The position numbers and the translations under genes were made by a program. The notes under the pieces are model-generated. The model was not told where the DNA came from, searched no databases, and worked only from the letters and a program-made list of their open reading frames with translations. From an uncultured Prevotellaceae bacterium (GTDB taxonomy: Bacteria > Bacteroidota > Bacteroidia > Bacteroidales > Bacteroidaceae), in contig CACWMK010000045.1 in assembly GCA_902761905.1 (NCBI GenBank), forward strand, positions 1 through 48,088: DNA of 48,088 nucleotides. The letters are read 5' to 3'. Shown piece after piece: positions 1 through 8,727 of this stretch (positions within the stretch are counted from its first letter, which is position 1; each line of letters opens with the position of its first letter).

Positions 1-231
1 AGCTACAGCACCCTCAGCCATGTAGCGCAGGATAGTAGCGTTAGCATAGTTGCGAGCGCCCTTAGAAACCTGCATGATAACAGGTGACTTTGTCTCAACT
101 GCAGCCATTACGATAGCCTGCATCTGCTCCATTGTGTTGAAGTTGAAAGCGGGGATAGCATAGCCACCGGCTACTGCTCTCTTAAACATCTCGCGAGTAT
201 TTACGAGACCTAAATCCTTGTAATTAACCAT
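1..231 (-). CDS. fba: Class II fructose-1,6-bisphosphate aldolase, N-terminal part (cut by window edge)
   Basis: The first 77 codons read on the minus strand from an ATG at 229-231; the rest lies outside the window. The fragment begins MVNYKDLGLVNTREMF and continues with AGGYAIPAFNFNTMEQMQ and KSPVIMQVSKGARNYAN, the N-terminus typical of the long class II (zinc-dependent) aldolases of Bacteroidales. The enzyme reversibly splits fructose-1,6-bisphosphate into dihydroxyacetone phosphate and glyceraldehyde-3-phosphate in cytoplasmic glycolysis and gluconeogenesis. The zinc-binding histidines lie beyond the edge, so the active site cannot be checked. A TAACTTTG -7 box lies upstream at 276-283. 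It is probably a stand-alone housekeeping gene. Confidence 0.9.
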   Translation of the reverse strand, partial: MVNYKDLGLVNTREMFKRAVAGGYAIPAFNFNTMEQMQAIVMAAVETKSPVIMQVSKGARNYANATILRYMAEGAVA

Positions 232-275
232 ATTATTTAAAAGTTTAAAATAAAAATTGTCCTTTTTAACGCCTG

Positions 276-307
276 CAAAGTTACGAAAATTATAATAAAT
301 AGGAAAA
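276..307 (-). promoter_or_regulatory. Predicted promoter of the aldolase gene
   Basis: The minus strand carries TAACTTTG (276-283), an exact match to the Bacteroidetes -7 consensus TAnnTTTG. After a 20-bp spacer comes TTTT (304-307), three of four bases of the -33 TTTG. The -7 box is about 45 bp upstream of the ATG. Confidence 0.6.
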
Positions 308-405
308 ACCGAAAGGCGAAAAGTTTGCTCTTCACCTCTCAATTTTTTATTTTATTTGCAATCAGGCTGTCTTTATAGCCTATTTTGCAAAATTCACTTT
401 GCACT

Positions 406-1116
406 CTACACCAGCGTGTGGTCGTCGAAATACTTCTGTACGTCGTCCTTATAGTTGTCGGATATAGGTATCTGTATACCGTTGAACACTATCTTGAAAC
501 GCTCTACCAGAGGTGTCTCGGTCATATGCACGATAAACGAACGATGGGTGCGCAGGAACTCAGGCTTGGGAAGATACTCCTCGAGTTTCTTCATCGACAT
601 GAGCGACATAACCTTCTCGTCATTCTTAAGATAGAAACGCACGTAGTCCTTGAGTCCCTCGATATACAGGATATCATCGAGACATACTCGCTGCAGCTTG
701 TAGTCGCTCTTAACGAACATAAATCGGTCGCGGCGATATACATCCTGACGCTGAGATACATTAAACCACTCCAAAGCCTTATCTGTGGCTTTCAGAAAAT
801 CGTTGTACGAGATTGGTTTCAGCAGATAGTCGAGTGCGTTAACCCTGAATCCCTCGATAGCATATTGGGGGAACGCAGTAGTAAAGATAATCCTGGTCTC
901 TCTGGGCAGAATCTTGGCGAACTCTATGCCGCTAAGTTCTGGCATCTGAATGTCGAGAAACAATAACTGTACTGGATTTTCGCGCAAGTCCTTCATGGCC
1001 TGGACGGCACTGTTGTAGGTACCTACCAGATTCAGGTACGGTGTCTTCTTTGCATAGCTCTCCAGCAGGCCTGCTGCCAGAGGCTCATCGTCGATAATAG
1101 CACAAGTAATAATCAT
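406..1116 (-). CDS. LytTR-family response regulator
   Basis: A 236-residue cytoplasmic transcription regulator. The N-terminal receiver domain (about 1-120) has the acidic pair D9/D10, the phosphoacceptor D55 in FLDIQMPELSG, and a lysine in the YLLKPI motif. The C-terminal half (about 135-236) is a LytTR DNA-binding domain with DILYIEGLKDYVRFYL and FLRTHRSFIVH. It is the last gene of the exporter operon, and its ATG overlaps the stop codon of the upstream histidine kinase (ATGA), so the two form one two-component system. Its placement after the pump genes suggests that it controls the pump operon itself. That is inference; no LytTR binding site was identified. Confidence 0.93.
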   Translation of the reverse strand: MIITCAIIDDEPLAAGLLESYAKKTPYLNLVGTYNSAVQAMKDLRENPVQLLFLDIQMPELSGIEFAKILPRETRIIFTTAFPQYAIEGFRVNALDYLLKPISYNDFLKATDKALEWFNVSQRQDVYRRDRFMFVKSDYKLQRVCLDDILYIEGLKDYVRFYLKNDEKVMSLMSMKKLEEYLPKPEFLRTHRSFIVHMTETPLVERFKIVFNGIQIPISDNYKDDVQKYFDDHTLV

Positions 1117-2135
1117 AAATCTATATGTATTGCTGATGTATAAATAGTTCCGTCTTCATTAGTTCCCTTAACCCACTTATGATGGTTGGGGTAAGCCAAA
1201 TCCAGTCGGCGCTGAACCTGATTCAGTCCGATGCCATGACCACTGCGATCCTGGTTTGACTTGGGATGATTAGAGTTTTCGATACGACAGTTGATGTCGT
1301 GATCGGTTGCATTAATTTCAATATGTACAAAGCTTTGCTCAGTGGGACTGATGCCATGCTTAAACGCATTCTCAACAAGCGAGATGAAGATAAGCGGAGC
1401 AATCCTTACTCCAGGCACATCGACGTTGTGAGTGAATGTCACGTCGACATTTGCAGAGAGTCGTATCTTCATCAGACTGATATAGTTCTCGAGGAACTGC
1501 AGCTCGTCGCTAAGTGCCACGCTGCTCTCCTGATTGTCGTACAACATGTGGCGGAGCATCTTAGAGAGCTGCTGTATGGCATCCTGAGCACGTTCCTGAT
1601 TGATAGCGGTCAGGGCATAGATATTGTTCAGCGTGTTGAGCAGGAAGTGCGGATTGATCTGCGAGCGCAGGTTGTATAGTTCTGCTTTGGCACGGGCAGC
1701 TTCACTCTCCTGCAGTTTCTGGTCGGCAGTAAACCACTTGCGAGCCAGAGCCAGAGCTGTAGAGCCACCGGCAAAGATGGCAAAGTTAAGGCAGTCGCGC
1801 AAGATGTTGGTCACGTCGCTTATCGCATCGTCAAAACGCACGTGAACACCATAAAGATTGTTGGCAAAGTCGGTCCAGTAGTGCAGAGCAATACCAAACG
1901 TGGTTATCATCACCAGGTTTATCAGCAGGTCATACCTATGCTTGCCCGCCACAAAGAACTTAGGAGCCAGATATAGGTAGTTCGAATAGAATATGATCAT
2001 CAGCATCAGTGGCTGCATGCAGTACATCAGATACTGAACGAATCTGATTCCTGTGCCTCGCCAGTAAGTAAGAGGCGACAGGAACAGAAATGCCCATAGG
2101 GCTACGTGGCACAAGCCTGCTATATGTCTATTCAT
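1113..2135 (-). CDS. LytS/YehU-type sensor histidine kinase
   Basis: A 340-residue membrane kinase. The first 130 residues are mostly hydrophobic and contain about four membrane segments with no large periplasmic domain. A short coiled linker leads to the His_kinase domain (PF06580 type) with LRSQINPHFLLNTLNN, the phosphoacceptor being H163. The ATP-binding part has the N box LVENAFKHG (N256) and the G box GHGIGL (299-304). It overlaps the permease gene upstream by 8 bp and the response-regulator gene downstream by 4 bp, so it is translationally tied to both. In related systems such kinases sense membrane or envelope compounds and phosphorylate the cognate LytTR protein; the signal here is unknown. 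Confidence 0.93.
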   Translation of the reverse strand: MNRHIAGLCHVALWAFLFLSPLTYWRGTGIRFVQYLMYCMQPLMLMIIFYSNYLYLAPKFFVAGKHRYDLLINLVMITTFGIALHYWTDFANNLYGVHVRFDDAISDVTNILRDCLNFAIFAGGSTALALARKWFTADQKLQESEAARAKAELYNLRSQINPHFLLNTLNNIYALTAINQERAQDAIQQLSKMLRHMLYDNQESSVALSDELQFLENYISLMKIRLSANVDVTFTHNVDVPGVRIAPLIFISLVENAFKHGISPTEQSFVHIEINATDHDINCRIENSNHPKSNQDRSGHGIGLNQVQRRLDLAYPNHHKWVKGTNEDGTIYTSAIHIDL

Positions 2136-3345
2136 GTCTTATAGCTTCGATTGGATCCATATTTGCTGCCTTCTGTGCAGGGATGTAGCCGAAGAGTACG
2201 CCGATGAATACACACACCAGGAACGATACGTAAATGCTCCATGCAGGCACACTCGACGGCATGCCGAACGAGGCCAGGAATGTGCTGGCACCCACGCCCA
2301 CTATCACACCTATCAGTCCGCCAGTAAAGGATATCAATACCGACTCGATCAGGAACTGCAGTGATATCACAGGGCCTGTGGCACCTACAGCCATTCGCAG
2401 TCCTATCTCCTTGGTACGCTCGGTTACGCTTACCAGCATAATGTTCATAATACCGATACCGGCTACCAGCAGCGAGAATGCTGCAGCTACCACCAGGATG
2501 ATGGTAACGGTATCCATAGTGCTCGACATGGTCTCCATCATCTCAGCCTGCGAACGGATAGTAAAATCATCGTCGGCATCGTCCTTAAGTTTGTGATTAT
2601 CGCGCAGCATCTGGGTAAGTTCCTCGATGGCGGCATCAGAGAGTTCCTCGGTAACAGCCGAGCAGACTATGCTAGAGAAGTAGGTCTGCGCAGCAATACG
2701 CTTCATCACTGTGGTGTAAGGAGCAATAATCACATTGTCCTGGTCCATACCCCACGAGTTGTAACCCTTTGACTTCAGCACACCAATGATACGCATTGGG
2801 ATAGACTTAAATCGGATGGTCTTGCCAATAGGATCGACATTGTCGCCAAAGAGTTCTTTCACAATGGTGGTACCTACTACCACAACCTTGGCGGCTTTCT
2901 TTATATCCTCCTCAGTAAAACACTCACCCTCCTCTACAGGCCACTGCTTGATGTCGAGATAGTCTATCGACTCGCCATACATCGAGGCATTGGTATTATT
3001 GTTGCCGTAAATGGCCTGACCGCTGGCAGTCACCTCGGGCGACACCTTGGTAACAAACTTCTTTTCACGAACAATACGCTCGTAGTCGGCCATCTTAAGT
3101 GTCTGCATGCTCGACGGGTCTTGGCGCACACCACCTCGCATGTCGGCACCAGGACGGATGGTAAGCAGGTTGGTTCCCATAGTAGAGAGTTCGGCACGGA
3201 TGCTCTCCTTAGAACCCTGACCGATGCTCATCATGATGATGACCGCTGCCACTCCGATGATGATACCCAGCATCGAGAGGAACGATCGCATCTTGTTGTT
3301 TGCCACCGCCTTCAGGCTTACTTTAAACAGATTCAGTATATTCAT
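2128..3345 (-). CDS. MacB-type ABC transporter permease (FtsX family)
   Basis: A 405-residue inner-membrane permease with the MacB/FtsX layout: one N-terminal membrane helix after KMRSFLSMLGIIIGVAAVIIM (about 20-42), a periplasmic MacB_PCD domain (about 45-270), then three helices in the C-terminal third, including the SLLVAGIGIMNIMLVSVTER segment. The ATPase is a separate gene just upstream (3410-4165), unlike fused E. coli MacB. Together they would form the pump core with the HlyD and TolC partners of the same operon. A 43-bp dispersed repeat lies in the 64-bp gap to the ATPase gene. The substrate cannot be read from the sequence; macrolides, peptides or lipids are all possible. Confidence 0.92.
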   Translation of the reverse strand: MNILNLFKVSLKAVANNKMRSFLSMLGIIIGVAAVIIMMSIGQGSKESIRAELSTMGTNLLTIRPGADMRGGVRQDPSSMQTLKMADYERIVREKKFVTKVSPEVTASGQAIYGNNNTNASMYGESIDYLDIKQWPVEEGECFTEEDIKKAAKVVVVGTTIVKELFGDNVDPIGKTIRFKSIPMRIIGVLKSKGYNSWGMDQDNVIIAPYTTVMKRIAAQTYFSSIVCSAVTEELSDAAIEELTQMLRDNHKLKDDADDDFTIRSQAEMMETMSSTMDTVTIILVVAAAFSLLVAGIGIMNIMLVSVTERTKEIGLRMAVGATGPVISLQFLIESVLISFTGGLIGVIVGVGASTFLASFGMPSSVPAWSIYVSFLVCVFIGVLFGYIPAQKAANMDPIEAIRHE

Positions 3346-3361
3346 TACTATTTAATGTTTC

Positions 3362-3404
3362 ATGTTTCGCTCGGCTTTGCCGCTTGGCTCTGCCAAGAAT
3401 GTTT
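3362..3404. repeat. 43-bp dispersed repeat inside the exporter operon, copy 1
   Basis: This 43-bp stretch is identical to 36597-36639, in the same orientation, about 33 kb away. It contains two small inverted repeats, CGGC-TTT-GCCG and CTTGGC-TC-TGCCAAG, so it could form two hairpins. It lies between the ATPase stop and the permease start. A diverged copy is nested in another repeat near 47575-47610. Confidence 0.85.
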
Positions 3405-3409
3405 CATGT

Positions 3410-4165
3410 TTAATCATCCTGCGGAGCAGGCAGCGCAGCAAGAGCCTCGGCTGCCGACTTGATATTAGTATTGATAGTATCCTCACGAATCTTGCCGTCG
3501 CGCAGATTGATGTTGCGACTTGAATATTCGGCAATCTCAGGGTTGTGGGTCACAAATATGATAGTGTGGCCCTGCTTGTAGAGTTCCTGGAACAGCACCA
3601 GCATCTCGAACGAAGTGCGTGTATCGAGGTTACCGGTAGCCTCGTCGGCCAGCAGCACAGCAGGATCGTTAACCAGCGCACGGGCAATAGCCACACGCTG
3701 CATCTGACCTCCCGACATCTGGTTTGACTTGTGATACATACGATCCTCGAGTCCAACGGCTTTCAGTGCATTGATAGCCTTCTGCTTGCGCTCTGCGGCA
3801 GAAACCTCAGAGTTGTACATCAGCGGCAGTTCCACGTTCTCGAGTGCTGTAGTCTTAGCCAAGAGGTTGTAGTTCTGGAACACAAATCCTATCTTGCGGT
3901 TACGCAGCTTGGCACGCTGTAGCTTCGACATGGTGCGTACAGACACACCGTCGAGCAGATACTCTCCGCTGGTGGGGGTATCGAGACAGCCCAACTGGTT
4001 GAGCAATGTACTCTTGCCTGAGCCCGATGTACCCTGGATGGTAACGAACTCGCCCTCGTAGATCTTGAACGAGACGCCCCTCAAGGCCTTCACAGTCTCA
4101 CTGCCCACCTGGAAGTAGCGCTTCACATTCTGCAGTTCGATTACTACTTTCTTATCTTCTTCCAT
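3410..4165 (-). CDS. MacB-type ABC transporter ATPase
   Basis: A 251-residue nucleotide-binding subunit that powers the exporter. It has Walker A GTSGSGKST (45-53), Q loop in FVFQNYNLL, ABC signature SGGQMQ (151-156), Walker B LLADEATGNLD (171-181) and the switch histidine in FVTHNPE (H207). The start was set at MEEDKKVVIELQNV (4165) because it leaves 1 bp after the adaptor stop codon. The longer reading frame up to 4279 would overlap the adaptor gene by over 100 bp and only adds non-conserved residues. It belongs to the LolD/MacB ATPase group. Confidence 0.93.
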   Translation of the reverse strand: MEEDKKVVIELQNVKRYFQVGSETVKALRGVSFKIYEGEFVTIQGTSGSGKSTLLNQLGCLDTPTSGEYLLDGVSVRTMSKLQRAKLRNRKIGFVFQNYNLLAKTTALENVELPLMYNSEVSAAERKQKAINALKAVGLEDRMYHKSNQMSGGQMQRVAIARALVNDPAVLLADEATGNLDTRTSFEMLVLFQELYKQGHTIIFVTHNPEIAEYSSRNINLRDGKIREDTINTNIKSAAEALAALPAPQDD

Positions 4166-4166
4166 A

Positions 4167-5384
4167 TTATCTCTTTGGGGCACCGCCACCATTTTGACCA
4201 CCTTGCTTGTTATTGTTGTTTCTTGGGCGTGGCATGAATGGGTTGCCAGCCTGCTGCTGTTCAGCCTCGGCACTACCACCGCTGATATTGAAATCAGACA
4301 GCACCTCTGTGCCTTCCTTTATACCGCTAATAATCTCGGTCATCATACCGTTGGTGGTACCTATCTCTACCTTGTGAGCCTTGAATACAGTGCCCTCTTT
4401 GGTCCACAACTTGTGGTCGCCTTCGCAGTCCTCGATGGTCTCACCCTTCTGCAGGAAAGCCTCGTTGGGCTGGAATCGCAGAGCCTTAGCAGGAACTGCC
4501 AGCACGTCGTTCTTCTCGAGAGTGTAGATAGTAACATTGGCTGTAAGACCTGGCTTAAGCTTCATATCGTTGTTGGGCGCAGAGATGACAACCTCGTATG
4601 TTACCACATTGCTTTCGGTGGTAGCCTGCTGGCGAACCTGAGTAACCTGTCCCTCAAAGTGATCATCGGGGAATGCATCGACAGTAAAGCTAACACGCTG
4701 ACCTTCCTTCACGCCGCCTATATCAGCCTCGTCGATATCAGCAATCACACGCATGTTGGTCAGGTCCTGTGCGATAACGAACAGCTCAGGAGTATTGAAC
4801 GATGCAGCCACAGTCTGTCCCTCCTCTACCGACTTCGACAGGATAATTCCGTCGATAGGCGATGTGATAGTAGCATAGCCCAAGTTGGTCTGAGCACGCT
4901 GCAGGCTCTCCTTAGATGTGTTTACCTGCTCCTTAGCCTGCAGATACTGCAGACGGGCACTTTCAAACTCATCGGCACTAACCAGGCCCTTGTCGTGCAA
5001 TTCCTTATACCTATTATAATTAGAGAGCTGATAGTTGAGCGAACTCTGTGCGCTGCTCAGGTTGGCCTTAGCTGTGTTCAACTCACTCATCAAGTTGGTA
5101 CGGTCGAGCTCGGCTATCACCTGTCCCTTTTTCACTACGCTGTTGTAGTCAACATACAGATGACTAACGATACCTGACACCTGGGTACCAACGGTTACGC
5201 TGGTAACAGGCTCGATAGTTCCAGTAGCAGTGATGCTGGTCTGGATATTGGTCTTCTGCACCTTGGCTGTGTCGAAACTGATCTTCTCTTCCTTCTTGCC
5301 ACCAGTGCACTTGAATAATGCAAAAATGATGATTACGGCCACTACGCCGATTGCAATCCATCCTTTCTTACCGATCTTTTTCAT
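4167..5384 (-). CDS. HlyD/MacA-type periplasmic adaptor (RND/ABC efflux)
   Basis: A 405-residue membrane-fusion protein linking the inner-membrane pump to the outer-membrane TolC-like channel. One N-terminal membrane anchor (IAIGVVAVIIIFALFKC, about 10-27) is followed by the barrel-sandwich hybrid half TVGTQVSGIVSHLYVDYNSVVKKGQ, a long coiled-coil hairpin (about 95-170), the second half with ITSPIDGIIL, a beta-barrel domain and a MacA-like C-terminal domain. The tail is Asn/Gln/Gly-rich. The gene sits 29 bp after the TolC-like gene and 1 bp before the ATPase gene. Confidence 0.93.
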   Translation of the reverse strand: MKKIGKKGWIAIGVVAVIIIFALFKCTGGKKEEKISFDTAKVQKTNIQTSITATGTIEPVTSVTVGTQVSGIVSHLYVDYNSVVKKGQVIAELDRTNLMSELNTAKANLSSAQSSLNYQLSNYNRYKELHDKGLVSADEFESARLQYLQAKEQVNTSKESLQRAQTNLGYATITSPIDGIILSKSVEEGQTVAASFNTPELFVIAQDLTNMRVIADIDEADIGGVKEGQRVSFTVDAFPDDHFEGQVTQVRQQATTESNVVTYEVVISAPNNDMKLKPGLTANVTIYTLEKNDVLAVPAKALRFQPNEAFLQKGETIEDCEGDHKLWTKEGTVFKAHKVEIGTTNGMMTEIISGIKEGTEVLSDFNISGGSAEAEQQQAGNPFMPRPRNNNNKQGGQNGGGAPKR

Positions 5385-5413
5385 ATCTCTCTAAATTCTT
5401 ATTTTCTTATTTC

Positions 5414-6760
5414 TCACTTCAATATGTTTCCTGTCTCATAGAAATGCAGCATCTGCTGATTGTAGATAGTCTGATACTTTGACTGCAGCTGGTTTTGCTG
5501 AGCCGAAAGCAGATTATCCTTGCCAGTCATCAGTTCTACAATATTCTTCAGTCCCAATCGGAACTGCTCCTGCAGCAGGTCGTAGCTCTGCTTTTCGCTC
5601 TCTACAGTAGCGCTTGCAGCCTTATACTTCTGCTGATTGGTCTGTGCATTCAGCCAATAGTCCTGTATGGTAGAATACAGTGTCTTCTGCTGGTCGAGCA
5701 GGTCGAGCTGTGCAGTCTGCTGCTGTATCTTGGCCTTGTTGACCGATGTCCTAGTAGAACGTCCGTCGAAGATGGGCACGCTAACTGACACGCCAGCCAT
5801 AGCATCGAAGTTGGTCTTGATCTGCTTGCCCCAACCGTTGCCACTCAGTGAGTTTGAGCTAGTGCCCAGACTACCACTCATACTGATGGTGGGCAGCCAT
5901 CCGGCCTTGGCGATGTTAAGACTTACGTCGCTGCTCTTGATGGCCAGCTTTGAGCGCTCTATCTCAGGACGGGTAACAAGCGCCTGTTCGTAGACATTCT
6001 GCAGCGATGGAATCGTCTCCATCACCATCTGGTCTGTAACCTCAGGGATGGCTACATCAAACTCTGTCTCATCGGTAATCTCGAGCAACTGCTTAAGCTG
6101 CAGCTTATAAGTAAGCAACTGGCTGCGTGTCTCAACGATGTTATACTCGTCGGTAGCACGCTGTGCGCTGAGCTGAGCCAGGTCGGCCTTACTCATCTTA
6201 CCCACGTTAACCATCTCGCGTCCACGCTCCTCGTTCTTCTTGGCTGTCTCAAGCATCTGCTCGCTCACCTTCACGCTCTCATCAAGATATAGTATCTGTG
6301 TGTATATCTGTGCTATGCGCTCCTGGATAGAGTTTGCGGTCTCCTTAGTCTGCAGCTCAGCCTCGTCCTCAGCCAGCTTATTAAGCTTTATGGTATTGGT
6401 ATTGCGCCCGCCGTTCCACACAGTCCACTGGGCATTAACCGCATACGATCCGTTATAATACGTCTTGTCAACCTTTGTGTTCACAGTTCCGTTTGTAACA
6501 GTAGCAATGCCTGCATCCTTCCAAGGCTGGTAGCCCACGCTCTGGTTGGTAGATGCATTCACTGTAGGCAGCAGCGCACTCTTCGATCCCTTAAGATCCT
6601 CGGTAGCGCTCTGTTTCTGTAGTTTCGACTTCTGCAGAGTAATGTTATTTTCCATAGCATAATCTATACATTCCTGCAGAGTCCACTTCTTCTGTGCTGA
6701 CGCAGAAAGCGCCAGCAGTAGTGCACCAAATACTAGAATACCTTTTTTCATCTCCATCAT
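5414..6760 (-). CDS. TolC-family outer-membrane efflux protein
   Basis: The first gene of the exporter operon, about 448 residues. A signal peptide (GILVFGALLLALSASAQ, cleaved before KKWTLQECIDYAMENN) precedes two OEP repeats rich in long helices, as in TolC-type trimeric channels. The open frame extends to a TTG at 6778, but that codon lies inside the promoter -7 box. An ATG at 6760, 6757 or 6751 is therefore the start; 6760 is used here. It provides the outer-membrane exit duct for the MacA/MacB-like pump encoded downstream. Confidence 0.92.
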   Translation of the reverse strand: MMEMKKGILVFGALLLALSASAQKKWTLQECIDYAMENNITLQKSKLQKQSATEDLKGSKSALLPTVNASTNQSVGYQPWKDAGIATVTNGTVNTKVDKTYYNGSYAVNAQWTVWNGGRNTNTIKLNKLAEDEAELQTKETANSIQERIAQIYTQILYLDESVKVSEQMLETAKKNEERGREMVNVGKMSKADLAQLSAQRATDEYNIVETRSQLLTYKLQLKQLLEITDETEFDVAIPEVTDQMVMETIPSLQNVYEQALVTRPEIERSKLAIKSSDVSLNIAKAGWLPTISMSGSLGTSSNSLSGNGWGKQIKTNFDAMAGVSVSVPIFDGRSTRTSVNKAKIQQQTAQLDLLDQQKTLYSTIQDYWLNAQTNQQKYKAASATVESEKQSYDLLQEQFRLGLKNIVELMTGKDNLLSAQQNQLQSKYQTIYNQQMLHFYETGNILK

Positions 6761-6775
6761 AATTGATTTCGTCGG

Positions 6776-6807
6776 CAAAGGTACAAAGTTTATCGATAAC
6801 CACCAAA
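6776..6807 (-). promoter_or_regulatory. Promoter of the exporter/two-component operon
   Basis: The minus strand has TTTG (6804-6807), a 20-bp spacer and TACCTTTG (6776-6783). Both boxes match the Bacteroidetes sigma consensus exactly. The predicted transcription start is around 6769, about 10 nt before the first ATG, so the leader is very short. This position also rules out the upstream TTG start. Confidence 0.8.
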
Positions 6808-6889
6808 TAATTTATACGAATATTTGATGGTTAGTAGATTTTAACTGCCAAATAGTCGATAAAATTACGCCCTGTTAAAATCTTTTTAA

Positions 6890-8563
6890 CTATTGTATGT
6901 TGCCAAGTTGCTTTATTCTGCGCTCAAAACTCTCGCGATTATCGAGTGCTCCATTCTTGATGCGCGCGCGATAATTATATATGGTATTAACGCTATAGTG
7001 CAGGAATTCGGCTATCTTAGATGAGTCTTCGATACCCAGACGGATAAGTGCGAAAATACGGATTTCGGTCGTAAGTCGATTATCCTCCTTGGGATGTACC
7101 TGCAAGTCGGGCTGCAACAGTGCATTAAAGTCATTAACGAAGTTGGGGAACAGGTGCAGGAACACAGAGTCGAAGTTCTGGTAGAGTTCCTCCAGTTCCT
7201 TCTCCTTAAGTTCGGTAGATTTAGACATACGGAACAAATCCTCAAGTTCCTTGTTCTTCATCTTCTTGTTTACCAACTTGCGATAGTCGTCGAGCTTGTC
7301 GATATATTGCGAGCAGAGACTCATAAATCGGCCGATATATTCTTCCTTTACCCGATTGCTCTCAGAAAGCTGAGAGTTGAGAGTTGAAAGTTGGGAGTTA
7401 AGGGTAGAGAGTTCTTCGGTCTGCTCGGCCAACTGACTGTTGGCGCTGGCCAGTTCATCATTCTTGCCCTTCAGTGCCATACGTGCTGTGTCGAGCTGAC
7501 GGTTGCGACGATGCAGGAAGAACAATACTCCCAACAGCAACAGTAGCAGCAGACTGATAGCCACCAGCGTGAGACGAAGTTGGGTTGTGGTCTTTTCGCT
7601 GGCGCTCTTGTAGTTCTTGGCTATGTGTGTAAGCAGAGGAGCTATCTGCCAGTTACGCTGTCGAGATCCGTAGCGGTTGGCACAATCGCTGGTAAAGGCA
7701 ATGTAGCTTGAAGCCTTGTCGATATCACCGTTAAGCATCAGCTCGTTAGCCATTTCCCACATCGAGCCCTGATCCATCGCCGCATTTCGTATATCGGCAA
7801 GTACCGACTCTACCAACCAGTACATCATCTGTTCGCGATCGCCCTGCAGCTTGTATTCTATATATCGGTACAGTGCTACCATAGCGTATGGATGACTGCC
7901 AGGCTCTACGGTCTTAAGCCATTGGTCGTTGATACGCATAGCCTCATCGAGTTTGCCCTCGCCCTGAGCCTGTTGCTCGCGGCGCAGGAAACACGTCTCG
8001 TAGGTGGCAGGCAACGTCTCGAGCATCAACTGCTTATAGTGGTCGGCCTTACGCTGGTACATATTCTTCATGTGATCCAGACGGGTATAGTATGCCAACT
8101 CACTATATACATTATCATAAGCCTCATAGTAAATACCAAGCGAAAGTGAGTCGATACCAACGGGGCGGATAGAGTCTAGAATGTCGAGTGCCTCATCATA
8201 CATTCCGATATTTGAACATCTGATGGCCAGCTGCGAGCGGCATTTTACTGATGCAGATGCATCTCCAAGCCCGTCGGCCAGAGCTATACACTGACCAAGA
8301 AAGTACATTGCCGAATCGCTGACAAAAGGGCGATAAAGTTCGTACAACTGATAGTTGCGCTCGTATCTGGCACGGGCTTTGTTTTCCATACTAAGCGCCC
8401 TGCGCACCTCGCTAATCTTCTTTTCGTGCGCAGCCACGTAGTCGCCTGAGTGCTCTATAGCCTCGTCTATCTGTCTGCAATAATCATCTATATTCTTAAC
8501 CCCATCAGCCCGCACCATGCAAGCCAATGTAGTTAGTATCGCAATTAGTAGTCCTTTTTTCAT
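6890..8563 (-). CDS. DUF6377-type membrane regulator (copy A)
   Basis: About 557 residues from the ATG at 8563, chosen because it begins a signal peptide (MKKGLLIAILTTLACMVRA). A 10-codon extension to 8593 is possible. Layout: periplasmic helical, TPR-like part (about 20-320), one membrane helix (LVAISLLLLLLLGVLFFL), a coiled coil, and a cytoplasmic C-terminal region ending in an HTH-like segment, RIFALIRLGIEDSSKIAEFL followed by SVNTIYNYRARIKN. This is the architecture of DUF6377 proteins. It is a paralogue of the gene at 17989-19644. The coiled coil holds an in-frame tandem, STLNSQL twice, made of the low-complexity DNA at 7371-7413, which the paralogue lacks. No -7 box was found in front, so it may be transcribed with the kinase-like gene upstream. 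Its target is unknown. Confidence 0.85.
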   Translation of the reverse strand: MKKGLLIAILTTLACMVRADGVKNIDDYCRQIDEAIEHSGDYVAAHEKKISEVRRALSMENKARARYERNYQLYELYRPFVSDSAMYFLGQCIALADGLGDASASVKCRSQLAIRCSNIGMYDEALDILDSIRPVGIDSLSLGIYYEAYDNVYSELAYYTRLDHMKNMYQRKADHYKQLMLETLPATYETCFLRREQQAQGEGKLDEAMRINDQWLKTVEPGSHPYAMVALYRYIEYKLQGDREQMMYWLVESVLADIRNAAMDQGSMWEMANELMLNGDIDKASSYIAFTSDCANRYGSRQRNWQIAPLLTHIAKNYKSASEKTTTQLRLTLVAISLLLLLLLGVLFFLHRRNRQLDTARMALKGKNDELASANSQLAEQTEELSTLNSQLSTLNSQLSESNRVKEEYIGRFMSLCSQYIDKLDDYRKLVNKKMKNKELEDLFRMSKSTELKEKELEELYQNFDSVFLHLFPNFVNDFNALLQPDLQVHPKEDNRLTTEIRIFALIRLGIEDSSKIAEFLHYSVNTIYNYRARIKNGALDNRESFERRIKQLGNIQ

Positions 8564-8727
8564 TGTTATTTTGTCTTCTGTTTCTTTCGCCATTCCTGGG
8601 CTCTTACCTTTATATTTTTAGCTAAGCACTCACTGTAAAGCCACGGTTCACAACTATGTATGTCGCCAACGTTGATAATTCCCATAATAGTGCTAGAGAT
8701 AACAGGGTTGATGTATTTCACATCCAT

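Noticed and set aside
364-381. Small hairpin AGGCT/AGCCT after the response-regulator gene
   Set aside because: The stem is only 5 bp and no T run follows on the minus strand, so it is not supported as a terminator.
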